Source: Haladaptatus caseinilyticus (lineage in GTDB: Archaea; Halobacteriota; Halobacteria; Halobacteriales; Haladaptataceae). Taken from it: 64,000 bases of DNA. Location: contig NZ_CP111038.1 of NCBI RefSeq assembly GCF_026248685.1, forward strand, positions 1-64,000, written 5' to 3'. Positions within the stretch are counted from its first letter, which is position 1. Each line of letters begins with the position of its first letter. The translations under genes were made by a program, and so were the position numbers. The notes beneath the pieces are model-generated. The model made no database searches. It was not told where the DNA came from and saw only the letters and a program-made list of their open reading frames with translations. Shown one piece after another: positions 18,778 through 27,616 of the stretch.

Positions 18778-19878
18778 TCAAGCGCCTTTCTTGTTCGGGT
18801 ACAAATTGAACTTGAATGATTCCTCTTTGTCGTCACTCCACTTGTCGAGATATGGTGAATACGTGGTTATCTCTGCATTGTATGTTTGTGTGTTTACCGT
18901 CAAAAGGCGGAACCAACCATCCCCGCCGTTATCGATCGTTTGGTAATCCATGAACATCTGGGTGGTACGATTGCCTTCTGCATGGGCGGTACGTCGTGCA
19001 ACGTATGAGCCAGTGATATGGTGCCCAGAGTGAACATTCGCTAGATTCTCGTGGTAGCGCAATTCAGATTGCCACATCTGCTCTCCGTTGTTGTAGTTGC
19101 TGCCTTCAGGGAGGCCTCCACCTTCGTACCAGTTCGGGGCGAAGTTGTCGTTCGCATCCGTTCGGGTGCCGTCGTGATATGTGTATGTATGCGTGACGAG
19201 AAACGCGGTCGCTTCAGCATAGGTTTCCAGAAGCTGGCCGGCCCACTTCAACACCGCGTCACGCGGCCCGAACTCCAGCGTGAGGAAGAGAAATTGCTCC
19301 CCATGAATCTCTTGGAGGAAATAGGCGTTTTCGGCATATCCCTCGAACGTCCCCCAGTCAAGGATCGTCTCGTTGCTCTCCTTGGTCTCCTTATAGCGGG
19401 TCGCCGGGAACCGACTGCGAAATGTTTGCGGATCTCGGATATTGTCTGCATCGTGGTTCCCAAGCGACAGCACGGTTGGGATATTCGCGTCGTCCATTCT
19501 GCCGATTGCATCTTGTGCAACATCCCATTCGGCATCGTTGTCTGATCCGTAACTCTGTACGATGTCCCCTTCGTGCAGGAACATCTGGATATTGTACTGC
19601 TCCTTATTATCGGCGACCCATTGACCCATCTGCTCAAAGATGCCATTATCCTGCTGTGCATAGTACTGCGTATCTGGGAAGATTGCAACGCTGAACTCGG
19701 TGCTAGAGTCAACAGTTGGTTCGCTACTCTCACTCGCACGCTGCGCTGCAGTTCGGTGACTTGCCGTGAACCCCAGTCCGCCAAGGCCGCCGACGAACGC
19801 CAGTGTCTGGCGTCGTGTTGCAGACGGTGCGTTCCGCTGATTCGATTCTGCAGCACTCTCTGTGTGAGCTTCTGACAT
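18778..19878 (-). CDS. Secreted calcineurin-like metallophosphoesterase
   Basis: A 366-residue Tat-exported phosphoesterase. The signal reads ATRRQTLAFVGGLGGLGF; the catalytic motifs are IFPDTQYYA, LHEGDIVQ, LSLGNHD, FLVTHTYTYHD and HSGHHITGSY, the standard series of the calcineurin-like fold (PDTQ replaces the usual DxH, as in several extracellular members). It should act outside the cell on organic phosphate. It is divergent from phoX and has the same ATTATAAA promoter word, 41 bases before its ATG. Confidence 0.88.
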   Translation of the reverse strand: MSEAHTESAAESNQRNAPSATRRQTLAFVGGLGGLGFTASHRTAAQRASESSEPTVDSSTEFSVAIFPDTQYYAQQDNGIFEQMGQWVADNKEQYNIQMFLHEGDIVQSYGSDNDAEWDVAQDAIGRMDDANIPTVLSLGNHDADNIRDPQTFRSRFPATRYKETKESNETILDWGTFEGYAENAYFLQEIHGEQFLFLTLEFGPRDAVLKWAGQLLETYAEATAFLVTHTYTYHDGTRTDANDNFAPNWYEGGGLPEGSNYNNGEQMWQSELRYHENLANVHSGHHITGSYVARRTAHAEGNRTTQMFMDYQTIDNGGDGWFRLLTVNTQTYNAEITTYSPYLDKWSDDKEESFKFNLYPNKKGA

Positions 19879-19910
19879 CGATTTCGCAGATGAATGCCCG
19901 TTAGATAGTG

Positions 19911-19921
19911 CTTTATAATAT
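19911..19921 (-). promoter_or_regulatory. TATA-type promoter of secreted phosphoesterase
   Basis: On the minus strand this reads TATTATAAAG, with the ATTATAAA core beginning 41 bases before ATG 19878. It matches the CTATTATAAAC elements in front of phoX and both phoD genes. Confidence 0.6.
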
Positions 19922-20328
19922 TTCTATTTACAAGAAATAATGGTCCGTAGAATGCTGGGTAGCTCGTCCCGTTCCACATCATCGAACGGTTGGCGTTCGA
20001 CGCACAGCAGTACCTTGCGGAACGCGAGGCTGGTACACTTTCATCCAGGGAGAAATACTGTACGGGTGACCCGATTCAGCTCTCGGAAAACCAGCAGGGC
20101 TGGCACGATTTCGTCCCTGCCCGCCCAACGAGATTACTTCTGCTCATCAATATCTCAACCAGTTTGCCTACATTCGCCGGGATTGGGCTTGGAGTTATCC
20201 TCACCAATGTCAATATCGTTGGTGTCAAGCAAGCCGTTTAGTTGCAGGCAGGGATCGTCAGTTTTGTTTTTCTCGTACTCAACCATGATGTCTGTGAGAA
20301 ATAGTGTCACACTGGACGAACCGAGGAT

Positions 20329-20339
20329 CTATTATAAAC
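20329..20339 (+). promoter_or_regulatory. TATA-type promoter of phoX
   Basis: CTATTATAAAC, with ATTATAAAC starting 41 bases before ATG 20372. It supports the ATG at 20372 over the long upstream frame and is shared with the two phoD genes. Confidence 0.65.
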
Positions 20340-20371
20340 GTTCAAGAACGCTTTCTCTCTTTCTTAGTGCG

Positions 20372-22168
20372 ATGTCCGGTGAATATACTCGTCGTGACGC
20401 AATAGCTATCCTAACTGTTTCCGGGTTAGGCGGTATCGCGAGCACCTCCGCGGCCGCTCGTCGCGGGAATGACGACCATGACCATGAGGACGAACAGTCG
20501 CTCAACCGCTTGGCAACCACGGTTCGAGGCGCAGAAATCACCGGGATGTATCTCACACAGCCTGGTCGGTTTTTCTTCAACATCCAACACCCCAGTGATG
20601 CCAATGACAAACCCTATAACAAGGGTACTGTCGGAGCACTCGTCGGAGCGAACCTGCACGCCCTTCCCCAGGATTTTGCAAGCGTACAAGTTCCTGACAA
20701 CAAAGAAGAAGCCGAAACGGTTCACACTGCCGTCGGCCAGTATCAAGCGCTAGCGACCGGCGGCGACGAGACGGATAACGGAAAGAAACTCGGTATCCCG
20801 TACTCCGCAGACGGTGAACCGATGACGGACGGAAATAGTCCCGACTATAACGGATTCATTCCCGGCGACCATCCGAACGAAGGCTATCTCTTTACGAATT
20901 GGGAGACTCGACCCGGGATGGTCAGCCGACTCCACCTTCGAATGCGCGGTCGACAGGGAAAAAGCACGAACCACAAATGGGAGGTTCTCGGGAGCCAGAA
21001 CCTCAACTTCCGTGACGTTGAAGGCACCTGGAACAATTGCTTTGGAACGGTTACGCCGTGGACTACACCACTGACCTCCGAAGAATACGAGCCAAGTGCT
21101 GCTGACTGGTACAATCCAGGCAACGGCGCGCGCGAGCGGATGTCGGAGTACCTCGGCCGGACAGCGAATCCGTATCGGTACGGCTACGTCATCGAAATTG
21201 ATGAACCGACTGGCGATGCAACGCCCGTCAAGCAGTTTGCAATGGGCCGGTTCTCGCACGAGAACGCGGTCGTGATGCCAGACCGACAAACGGTGTACCT
21301 GAGCGACGATGGCACCGGGACGGTCTTTTTCAAGTTCGTGGCAGACACCCCCGGCGATCTCTCCGCCGGGACGCTCTACGCTGCAAAAGCAACTCAAGAC
21401 GCCGGAAACGACGTCGCAACCACTGGGTTCGATCTCGAATGGATCGAACTCGCCCATGGCACGAACGATCAGATTGAATCGTGGATCACCGAGTACGACG
21501 ACCAAGAGCCGGGAACGAATGCCGACTACATCACCGATGAAGAAGTTGCTCGATGGGCACGCGGAAATGCGGACGACGATCGAGCCGCGTTCCTCGAAGC
21601 GCGCAAAGCGGCCGCCGCAAAGGGCGCGACGAACGAATTCCGCAAGATGGAAGGCGTGAACATCAAGCGGAACGCCAAGCCCGGCGACTATCTGTACATG
21701 GCGATGTCGAATACAAACAAAACGATGCTCTCGAACGAGGATGCGCCGGCGAAGCACGACGATCCGCAGGACGAAATCAGACTTGAGGGCAACGAATGGG
21801 GAGCGGTCTATCGCATGCAACTCGGTGCTGACTACAACGTGGGCCGAATGGAGCCGGTCGTGACGGGTGGCCCGAACGCGAATATCTGTGGTGGCTGTCC
21901 GTACGATGCTCGACCTAACTCGGCCAGCACTGTCTGCCAGGACTGTGAACACAACCCTACAAAGGAGGACGAGAGTGGCATGGTCGGAAAAGGAATGCAG
22001 TCGATGAAGCAGGCATTCTCGAGTCAAGAGAGCTATGATCCCGAGAACACGATTTCCGAACCCGACAACATCGTCGTGATGGATGACGGTCGAGTGATCA
22101 TCGGTGAAGACACCGGTAATGAGGGTCACGACCCACCAAACATGATCTGGGTGTACAACCCGAGTTAA
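20372..22168 (+). CDS. phoX: PhoX-type (DUF839) secreted alkaline phosphatase
   Basis: A 598-residue protein with a Tat signal (YTRRDAIAILTVSGLGG) and the DUF839/PhoX fold. Seen are the family segments MGRFSHENAVVMPDRQTVYLSDDGTG split across about residues 290-315, DYLYMAMSNTNKT, a four-Cys cluster (ICGGCPYDARPN, CQDCEHN) and the end motif EPDNIVVMDDGRVIIGEDT. PhoX enzymes are Ca/Fe phosphomonoesterases that release phosphate from organic esters outside the cell. The frame runs open back to 19940, but the promoter at 20329 and the Tat signal fix the start at ATG 20372. Confidence 0.88.
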   Translation: MSGEYTRRDAIAILTVSGLGGIASTSAAARRGNDDHDHEDEQSLNRLATTVRGAEITGMYLTQPGRFFFNIQHPSDANDKPYNKGTVGALVGANLHALPQDFASVQVPDNKEEAETVHTAVGQYQALATGGDETDNGKKLGIPYSADGEPMTDGNSPDYNGFIPGDHPNEGYLFTNWETRPGMVSRLHLRMRGRQGKSTNHKWEVLGSQNLNFRDVEGTWNNCFGTVTPWTTPLTSEEYEPSAADWYNPGNGARERMSEYLGRTANPYRYGYVIEIDEPTGDATPVKQFAMGRFSHENAVVMPDRQTVYLSDDGTGTVFFKFVADTPGDLSAGTLYAAKATQDAGNDVATTGFDLEWIELAHGTNDQIESWITEYDDQEPGTNADYITDEEVARWARGNADDDRAAFLEARKAAAAKGATNEFRKMEGVNIKRNAKPGDYLYMAMSNTNKTMLSNEDAPAKHDDPQDEIRLEGNEWGAVYRMQLGADYNVGRMEPVVTGGPNANICGGCPYDARPNSASTVCQDCEHNPTKEDESGMVGKGMQSMKQAFSSQESYDPENTISEPDNIVVMDDGRVIIGEDTGNEGHDPPNMIWVYNPS

Positions 22169-22476
22169 TCACATAATTGTGAAATATTCTCCGAAACGAT
22201 CACAACACTTATTTGATTTTTTGCAGTAAATAACGATTCGTCATCCGCAAACCTATGTCAATAATTTAATAACAGAGGTACTGCAGCGATAAAATTTTTA
22301 TGAGCGGTCAGATCCTTAGAAACGCTGGCTAACCAAGTATTTTGTCAGTCATAGATTCCTCCGTGGTACTCTTCTGGCACTTCATCATGGTATAATATAT
22401 CAAAAATATAATCACGCATATAGAGATGTATTGCTTAATCTAAACCCTTCTAAACTAGACTCACGTTGATATAGAT

Positions 22477-22487
22477 CTATTATAAAC
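22477..22487 (+). promoter_or_regulatory. TATA-type promoter of phoD copy 1
   Basis: CTATTATAAAC, 45 bases (from ATTATAAAC) before ATG 22525. The downstream leader is clearly related to that of phoD copy 2, including a shared GTAAAATG/GATAAAATG start context. Confidence 0.65.
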
Positions 22488-22524
22488 CTTCATACTTGGT
22501 CGATTGAGCTATTGTGTGCGTAAA

Positions 22525-25089
22525 ATGACAGAACCTGACAATGGAAATAAGATGGATGCCCAACAAACCACCTTTCTTTCTACTAAACGACGCGACTTCC
22601 TGCGCAATGCAACAGGCGTCGCAGGCCTGACCACGTTCGGAACCACTGGCCTCGCCACCGCAAAGAGTGAGGAAGCTGGCCGTTTCGGCGACGATCCCTT
22701 CCAACTCGGCGTTGCCTCCGGTGATCCTCTTCCTGACTCGGTCGTGCTCTGGACGCGCCTTGCTCCGAAACCACTCCAAGCTGATGGGGGCATGCCCGAT
22801 CAAAACATCGAAGTTCAGTGGAAACTCGCAGCGAACAAAAAGAATGGCAAAGTCCAGAATGTCGTCCAAGACGGCACTGTGTATGCCCGCCCAGAACATG
22901 CCCACTCCGTGCACGTTGAACCAGAGGGCTTGGAACCGAACACCGAGTACTACTATCAATTCAAAGTAAGCACCTACCAGAGCCCAATCGGTCGGACGAA
23001 AACCGCACAAGCACCAGGTTCAGCGGTTGACGAACTTAACTTTGCGTTTGCCTCCTGCCAAAACTATCCCTCCGGGTACTACACTTCCCACCAGCACCTT
23101 GCTGAGGAAGACCTTGATGTAGCATTCCACCTCGGCGACTACATCTACGAGGGAGACGCACAGGGTTCTCTTGGTCGTGGCTATAAGCCACCGCATCAAT
23201 GTGAAACCCTGTCTGATTACCGAATCCGTCATGCCCAGCACAAGACGGATCCAAACCTCCAAGACTCACATGCCGCCTTCCCGTGGATCCTCACATGGGA
23301 TGATCACGAAGTCGAGAACAACTACGCTGACGAGGACGACGGTGCGCCCCCTGAAGAGTTTCTCAAGCGACGAGCCGCTGCGTACCAGGCCTACTGGGAG
23401 CACATGCCCCTCCGCCGAAAGCGACGGCCTGACGGCCCGGATCTCCCTCTCTATCGCCGGTTCACTTTCGGTGAAATTGCTGAGTTCAATGTGCTGGACA
23501 CGAGGCAGTATCGCGATGACCAAACCTCGTCGTCCGAGGAAGCAAAAGACCCCGAGCGAACAATCCTCGGCGATGAGCAAGAGCAGTGGCTGCTTGACGG
23601 ATTCGACAGTTCTAGTTCTAAGTGGAATGTCCTAGCAAATCAGGTTCCGTTCGCAGCAAGGGATAACAACTCGGATCCTGACGAAGTAGACTTCGGTGGT
23701 GGCGACAAATGGGATGGCTATCGAGCCGACCGGCAAACCATCTTGGATTCCATGACCGAGCATCCGGATTTGAATCCAATCGTCATTACGGGCGACGTTC
23801 ATCGAAGCTACGTCTATAATCTCAAGTCTGACTTCTCGGATCCCGACTCCCAAACGGTCGGAACTGAATATGTCGGGTCTTCGATTTCCTCGGGTGGCGA
23901 TTCAAGTGGCACGACAACATATGGTGATCGCGAAAACACCCCGTGGCGCAAATTCTACAACAATAACCGCGGGTATGTCCGGTGTACGCTGACGCCCGAG
24001 GAGTGTCGCACTGACTATCGAGTCGTCTCAACCGTCAGAGAGCCGACTGCATCCGTGAATACCATTGCCTCATTCCTTACCGAAGCAGGAAATCCAGGAG
24101 CACAACTCATCACCGCGCAGGTTGACTTCACTGCTCCTGATTCGTATGATTCATCTAGTGGGTCGGCCGAATCGTTTGAAATCACCGCCGCGTTTACCAA
24201 TCCTGCAGGTGCGGACGCCGAGGCAAACACAATGGAGGGTGTCAATCTCGATGTCTCAGGATTCCCAGATGGATGGTCTGTGAAAGCTAATACCGCAACC
24301 CAGTTTGATACCGTTTCAAATGGTGAAACTGTCACCACAAGCTGGAATGTAACCCCTGACGACACACCTGATGGTGACGTGAAACTTGAATTAGAAACAA
24401 CATACGATATCGGGAGCGAAAGCTATCGGCATGTGTTTCAGGAGCAGATGAGTGAGGTTCAGATTGCGTATTGGAAGTTCGAGAATAGTAACGAGGACAG
24501 CTCAAGCTACGATCACACCTTCTCGCTCAGAAACGGTGCCAGATATGACGATCAAGCCGCTGTCGAAGGCGAGTACTCGCTGCAATTGGATGGGACCGAC
24601 GATTACATCCGAACGTCGAGTAGCGATTTTCTCCATGATGCATTCACCGAACGAACAGTATCCATGTGGGTGAAGCCTGATTCGACGGCAGGGACACAAA
24701 GCATCTACGACGAAGGTGGAAGCGCGAACGGCCTGGGGATGCGTATCAAAGACGACACCCTGGAAGCCGGTGTGATTGACAATAGAAACCTAAGCACTAT
24801 CGAAAACCCGTTCACTCGGACGGATTGGGTACACGTTGCTGTGGTGTTTGACACGGGCTCGCTTACACTCTACGTTGACGGAAGTGAAGTAGCATCGAAA
24901 GCGGATGTTGGCTTCGAGAGCGTCTCTTCCCACGGTGACGAAGGCGAAATCGGTCGCTCCGGTGGGAGCTCGTCTCAGGACGTGTGGGATACCACTGGGA
25001 ACTACTTTGGTGGTCACATCGACGCCACATCCATCTATAGTACGGCTCTCTCCGCAGAGAAAATAGCAGAACTGTCAAATAAATACTGA
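22525..25089 (+). CDS. phoD: PhoD-family secreted phosphatase with LamG-like C-terminus
   Basis: An 854-residue Tat-exported phosphodiesterase/alkaline phosphatase. The signal is STKRRDFLRNATGVAGL. The PhoD N-domain (DPFQLGVASGDPLPDSVVLWTR) and the catalytic domain are complete: FASCQNYPSGYY, FHLGDYIYEG, TWDDHEVENNYADE, NVLDTRQYRDDQ and VITGDVHRSYVYNL. After about residue 535 comes an immunoglobulin-like segment (NEW3-type) and then a LamG/concanavalin-like domain (IAYWKFENSNEDSSSYDHTF, WVHVAVVFDTGSLTLYVDGSEV), which may bind glycans or the cell surface. ATG 22525 fits the promoter; an upstream TTG at 22504 also exists. Confidence 0.9.
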   Translation: MTEPDNGNKMDAQQTTFLSTKRRDFLRNATGVAGLTTFGTTGLATAKSEEAGRFGDDPFQLGVASGDPLPDSVVLWTRLAPKPLQADGGMPDQNIEVQWKLAANKKNGKVQNVVQDGTVYARPEHAHSVHVEPEGLEPNTEYYYQFKVSTYQSPIGRTKTAQAPGSAVDELNFAFASCQNYPSGYYTSHQHLAEEDLDVAFHLGDYIYEGDAQGSLGRGYKPPHQCETLSDYRIRHAQHKTDPNLQDSHAAFPWILTWDDHEVENNYADEDDGAPPEEFLKRRAAAYQAYWEHMPLRRKRRPDGPDLPLYRRFTFGEIAEFNVLDTRQYRDDQTSSSEEAKDPERTILGDEQEQWLLDGFDSSSSKWNVLANQVPFAARDNNSDPDEVDFGGGDKWDGYRADRQTILDSMTEHPDLNPIVITGDVHRSYVYNLKSDFSDPDSQTVGTEYVGSSISSGGDSSGTTTYGDRENTPWRKFYNNNRGYVRCTLTPEECRTDYRVVSTVREPTASVNTIASFLTEAGNPGAQLITAQVDFTAPDSYDSSSGSAESFEITAAFTNPAGADAEANTMEGVNLDVSGFPDGWSVKANTATQFDTVSNGETVTTSWNVTPDDTPDGDVKLELETTYDIGSESYRHVFQEQMSEVQIAYWKFENSNEDSSSYDHTFSLRNGARYDDQAAVEGEYSLQLDGTDDYIRTSSSDFLHDAFTERTVSMWVKPDSTAGTQSIYDEGGSANGLGMRIKDDTLEAGVIDNRNLSTIENPFTRTDWVHVAVVFDTGSLTLYVDGSEVASKADVGFESVSSHGDEGEIGRSGGSSSQDVWDTTGNYFGGHIDATSIYSTALSAEKIAELSNKY

Positions 25090-25394
25090 ACTGTTTTATC
25101 TAAATAATCGATTTTTGGAAGAACCGACATAGGAATAAGGCGGGTATTCATTCGTTCGATTGGAATTATTCCCATAATTATATTTTAATTATAAGTATAT
25201 TCATTCCATAGATTTATTGCACTAATTTCCTTTCTACCGTTGATCAACGACACGGTAAAACAACCTTATATGTAAATTGGTAAATAACATCTACAGTAGA
25301 ATTATTTCTTATATAGGTATATGTGATTCTCTTACTACTAAGACGAGAATTTATTTCTCCTATATCCTCGCATTGGAAATACATCCATAGAGCT

Positions 25395-25405
25395 CTATTA
25401 TAAAC
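25395..25405 (+). promoter_or_regulatory. TATA-type promoter of phoD copy 2
   Basis: CTATTATAAAC, 47 bases (from ATTATAAAC) before ATG 25444. It is the third identical 11-mer in the phosphatase cluster. Confidence 0.65.
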
Positions 25406-25443
25406 GCTCATGTTTGGACGATTATGCTCTTCATGCGGATAAA

Positions 25444-27375
25444 ATGGCAGAAACTGACAGTAACAATAAGATGGATGCTCAACAAAACAAACTTTCCTCC
25501 TCTAACCGCCGTGAGTTCCTTCAGACGGCAACGGGTGTGGCCGGGCTGACGACGTTCGGAACGATAGGACTTGCTACAGCGAAAAACGACAACACGGGTC
25601 AATTCAGCGACGATCCGTTCACCCTTGGTGTCGCTTCTGGTGACCCTCTTCCGGACTCGGTTGTCCTTTGGACGCGTCTTGCACCAGAACCACTCCAAGC
25701 TGATGGTGGGATGCCGGACAAGAAAGTTCCAGTCACGTGGAAGGTAGCCACTCGTGAAAACATGCAGCAGGTTGTGAAAGATGGCACGGCGTACGCCCGC
25801 CCGGAACACGCTCATTCTGTCCACGTTGAGCCTGAGGGGCTCGAGCCCAACACCGAGTACTATTATCAATTCCACGTTGGGCAGAACAAGAGTCCAGTCG
25901 GTCGGACAAAGACTGCGCCAGCACCTGACTCGGAGATTGACGAACTCAATTTCGCATTCGCTTCCTGTCAGAACTATCCCTCAGGATACTACACCTCGCA
26001 TCAACACTTGGCCCAGGAAGATCTAGATATGGTCTTCCACCTTGGCGACTATATTTACGAAGGCGGTGCACAGGGTTCATTTGGTCGTGGCCATGAACCA
26101 CCGCGAGAGATCAAGAGTTTAGCTGACTACCGCATTCGACACGCACAGTACAAGTCTGATTCGAACCTCCAAGACGCCCACGCAGCCTTCCCCTGGTTCA
26201 TTACCTGGGACGATCACGAGGTGGCAAATAATTATGCTGACGAGATCGACGAAGGTACTCCGCCCGAAGAGTTCCTTGAACGGCGGGCCGCTGCCTACCA
26301 GGCCTACTGGGAGCACCAACCGATACGCCGCTCGCGGATGCCCGATGGTCCCGACATGCCGCTCTACCGTCGATTTACGTTTGGCCAGCTCGCCGAGTTC
26401 AACGTGCTCGACACTCGGCAGTACCGTGATGACCAGACCCATTCCAGCGAAGAGGCAAAAGATCCTGAACGGACCATTCTCGGTGACGAACAGGAACAGT
26501 GGCTGCTGGATGGGTTTAATGAGTCTGCATCCAAGTGGAACGTCCTTGCGAATCAAGTTCCCGTCGCGGCGACAGACGAAAATGCGGACCCGACCGAAGT
26601 GGACTTTGGTGGTGGTGACAAATGGGACGGATATCGGGCCGATCGGCAAACATTACTTGATGCGATGGCCAATGATGCAGATCTTAATCCGGTTGTTATC
26701 ACTGGCGACGTTCACCGCAACTATGCCTACAATCTCAAAGCCGACTTTTCGAATCCGGATTCCGAAACAGTGGGTACCGAATATGTGGGTACGTCGATCT
26801 CCTCGTTTGGAGATACGTCTGGACTCACTCAGTACGGCCCATCGGCAGGCGAACCCTGGCAACGATTCTATAATGTCGGCCGTGGCTACGTCCGGTGCAC
26901 GCTGACGCCCGAGCAGTGGCAGGCTGACTATCGAGTCGTCTCGACCGTTGAGGAACAGAGCGCAACGATCGACACCCTCGCGTCGTTCGTGACCGAGGCT
27001 GGCAATCCAGGAGCACAGTTAGTCTCTGAACGACCAGAGGAAGAACCCATTGAGATCACTGATATTCGACCAAATCAGGAAGGAGACCTCAACAACGAGT
27101 ACGCCACAGTGAAGAACGAAGGTGATTCGGGGATCGACATGACGGACTTCATCCTCAGCTTCGAAGGCGGACGCGGACAAAACTATACGTTTGGTGATGT
27201 CATCCTTGGAGCAGGCGAGACGATCACTGTCCGGAACGGAAGTGGCGAAGATACTGAATCGACCTTCTATACTGGATGGGACGGTGCAGTCCTGAACAAC
27301 AGTAACCCTGACACAGTGGTCGTTGCCAACGACGAGGGCATCATTCTCGACGAAGAATCCTATCAACCGACCTAA
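25444..27375 (+). CDS. phoD: PhoD-family secreted phosphatase with lamin-tail C-terminus
   Basis: A 643-residue paralogue of the preceding gene: the Tat signal (SSNRRREFLQ-type, SSNRREFLQTATGVAGL), the PhoD domain with the same motifs (FASCQNYPSGYY, FHLGDYIYEG, TWDDHEVANNYADE, VITGDVHRNYAYNL) and even the promoter leader are similar. The tail differs: after about residue 535 it has a lamin-tail domain (EYATVKNEGDSGIDMTDFIL, YTFGDVILGAGETITVRNGS, VVVANDEGIILDEESY) instead of LamG. It would hydrolyse phosphodiesters or monoesters outside the cell. The two genes look like a tandem duplication followed by exchange of the C-terminal module. Confidence 0.9.
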   Translation: MAETDSNNKMDAQQNKLSSSNRREFLQTATGVAGLTTFGTIGLATAKNDNTGQFSDDPFTLGVASGDPLPDSVVLWTRLAPEPLQADGGMPDKKVPVTWKVATRENMQQVVKDGTAYARPEHAHSVHVEPEGLEPNTEYYYQFHVGQNKSPVGRTKTAPAPDSEIDELNFAFASCQNYPSGYYTSHQHLAQEDLDMVFHLGDYIYEGGAQGSFGRGHEPPREIKSLADYRIRHAQYKSDSNLQDAHAAFPWFITWDDHEVANNYADEIDEGTPPEEFLERRAAAYQAYWEHQPIRRSRMPDGPDMPLYRRFTFGQLAEFNVLDTRQYRDDQTHSSEEAKDPERTILGDEQEQWLLDGFNESASKWNVLANQVPVAATDENADPTEVDFGGGDKWDGYRADRQTLLDAMANDADLNPVVITGDVHRNYAYNLKADFSNPDSETVGTEYVGTSISSFGDTSGLTQYGPSAGEPWQRFYNVGRGYVRCTLTPEQWQADYRVVSTVEEQSATIDTLASFVTEAGNPGAQLVSERPEEEPIEITDIRPNQEGDLNNEYATVKNEGDSGIDMTDFILSFEGGRGQNYTFGDVILGAGETITVRNGSGEDTESTFYTGWDGAVLNNSNPDTVVVANDEGIILDEESYQPT

Positions 27376-27616
27376 GATCGATGATAGTCGGTGATTAGAT
27401 TTTTTGATGGATGGGTGGCAGAGTCAGATAGGAATTGCTAGCGAGACTGGCACCTGTAATACTCGAACCTGAGGCCAGCCCCGTACGTGAAGTATTCTTT
27501 AGTCAAAACGAACCTTTGTAATGCAATGGGTTCTCAATTTCATCTTTGTTTATAATTTGCTACTATATATAGATAATATAAAACAGCATATAGTCTTATT
27601 CGAAATATCCACCAGT

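Noticed and set aside
19940-20371. Long N-terminal extension of phoX
   Set aside because: The Tat signal begins at ATG 20372 and a promoter word lies at 20329; the extra 144 residues look random and cross the promoter.
20750-22129. 459-codon minus-strand frame opposite phoX
   Set aside because: It is the antisense of a well-supported phoX gene; the residues (rich in V, R and H) show no fold or signal and arise from phoX codon bias.
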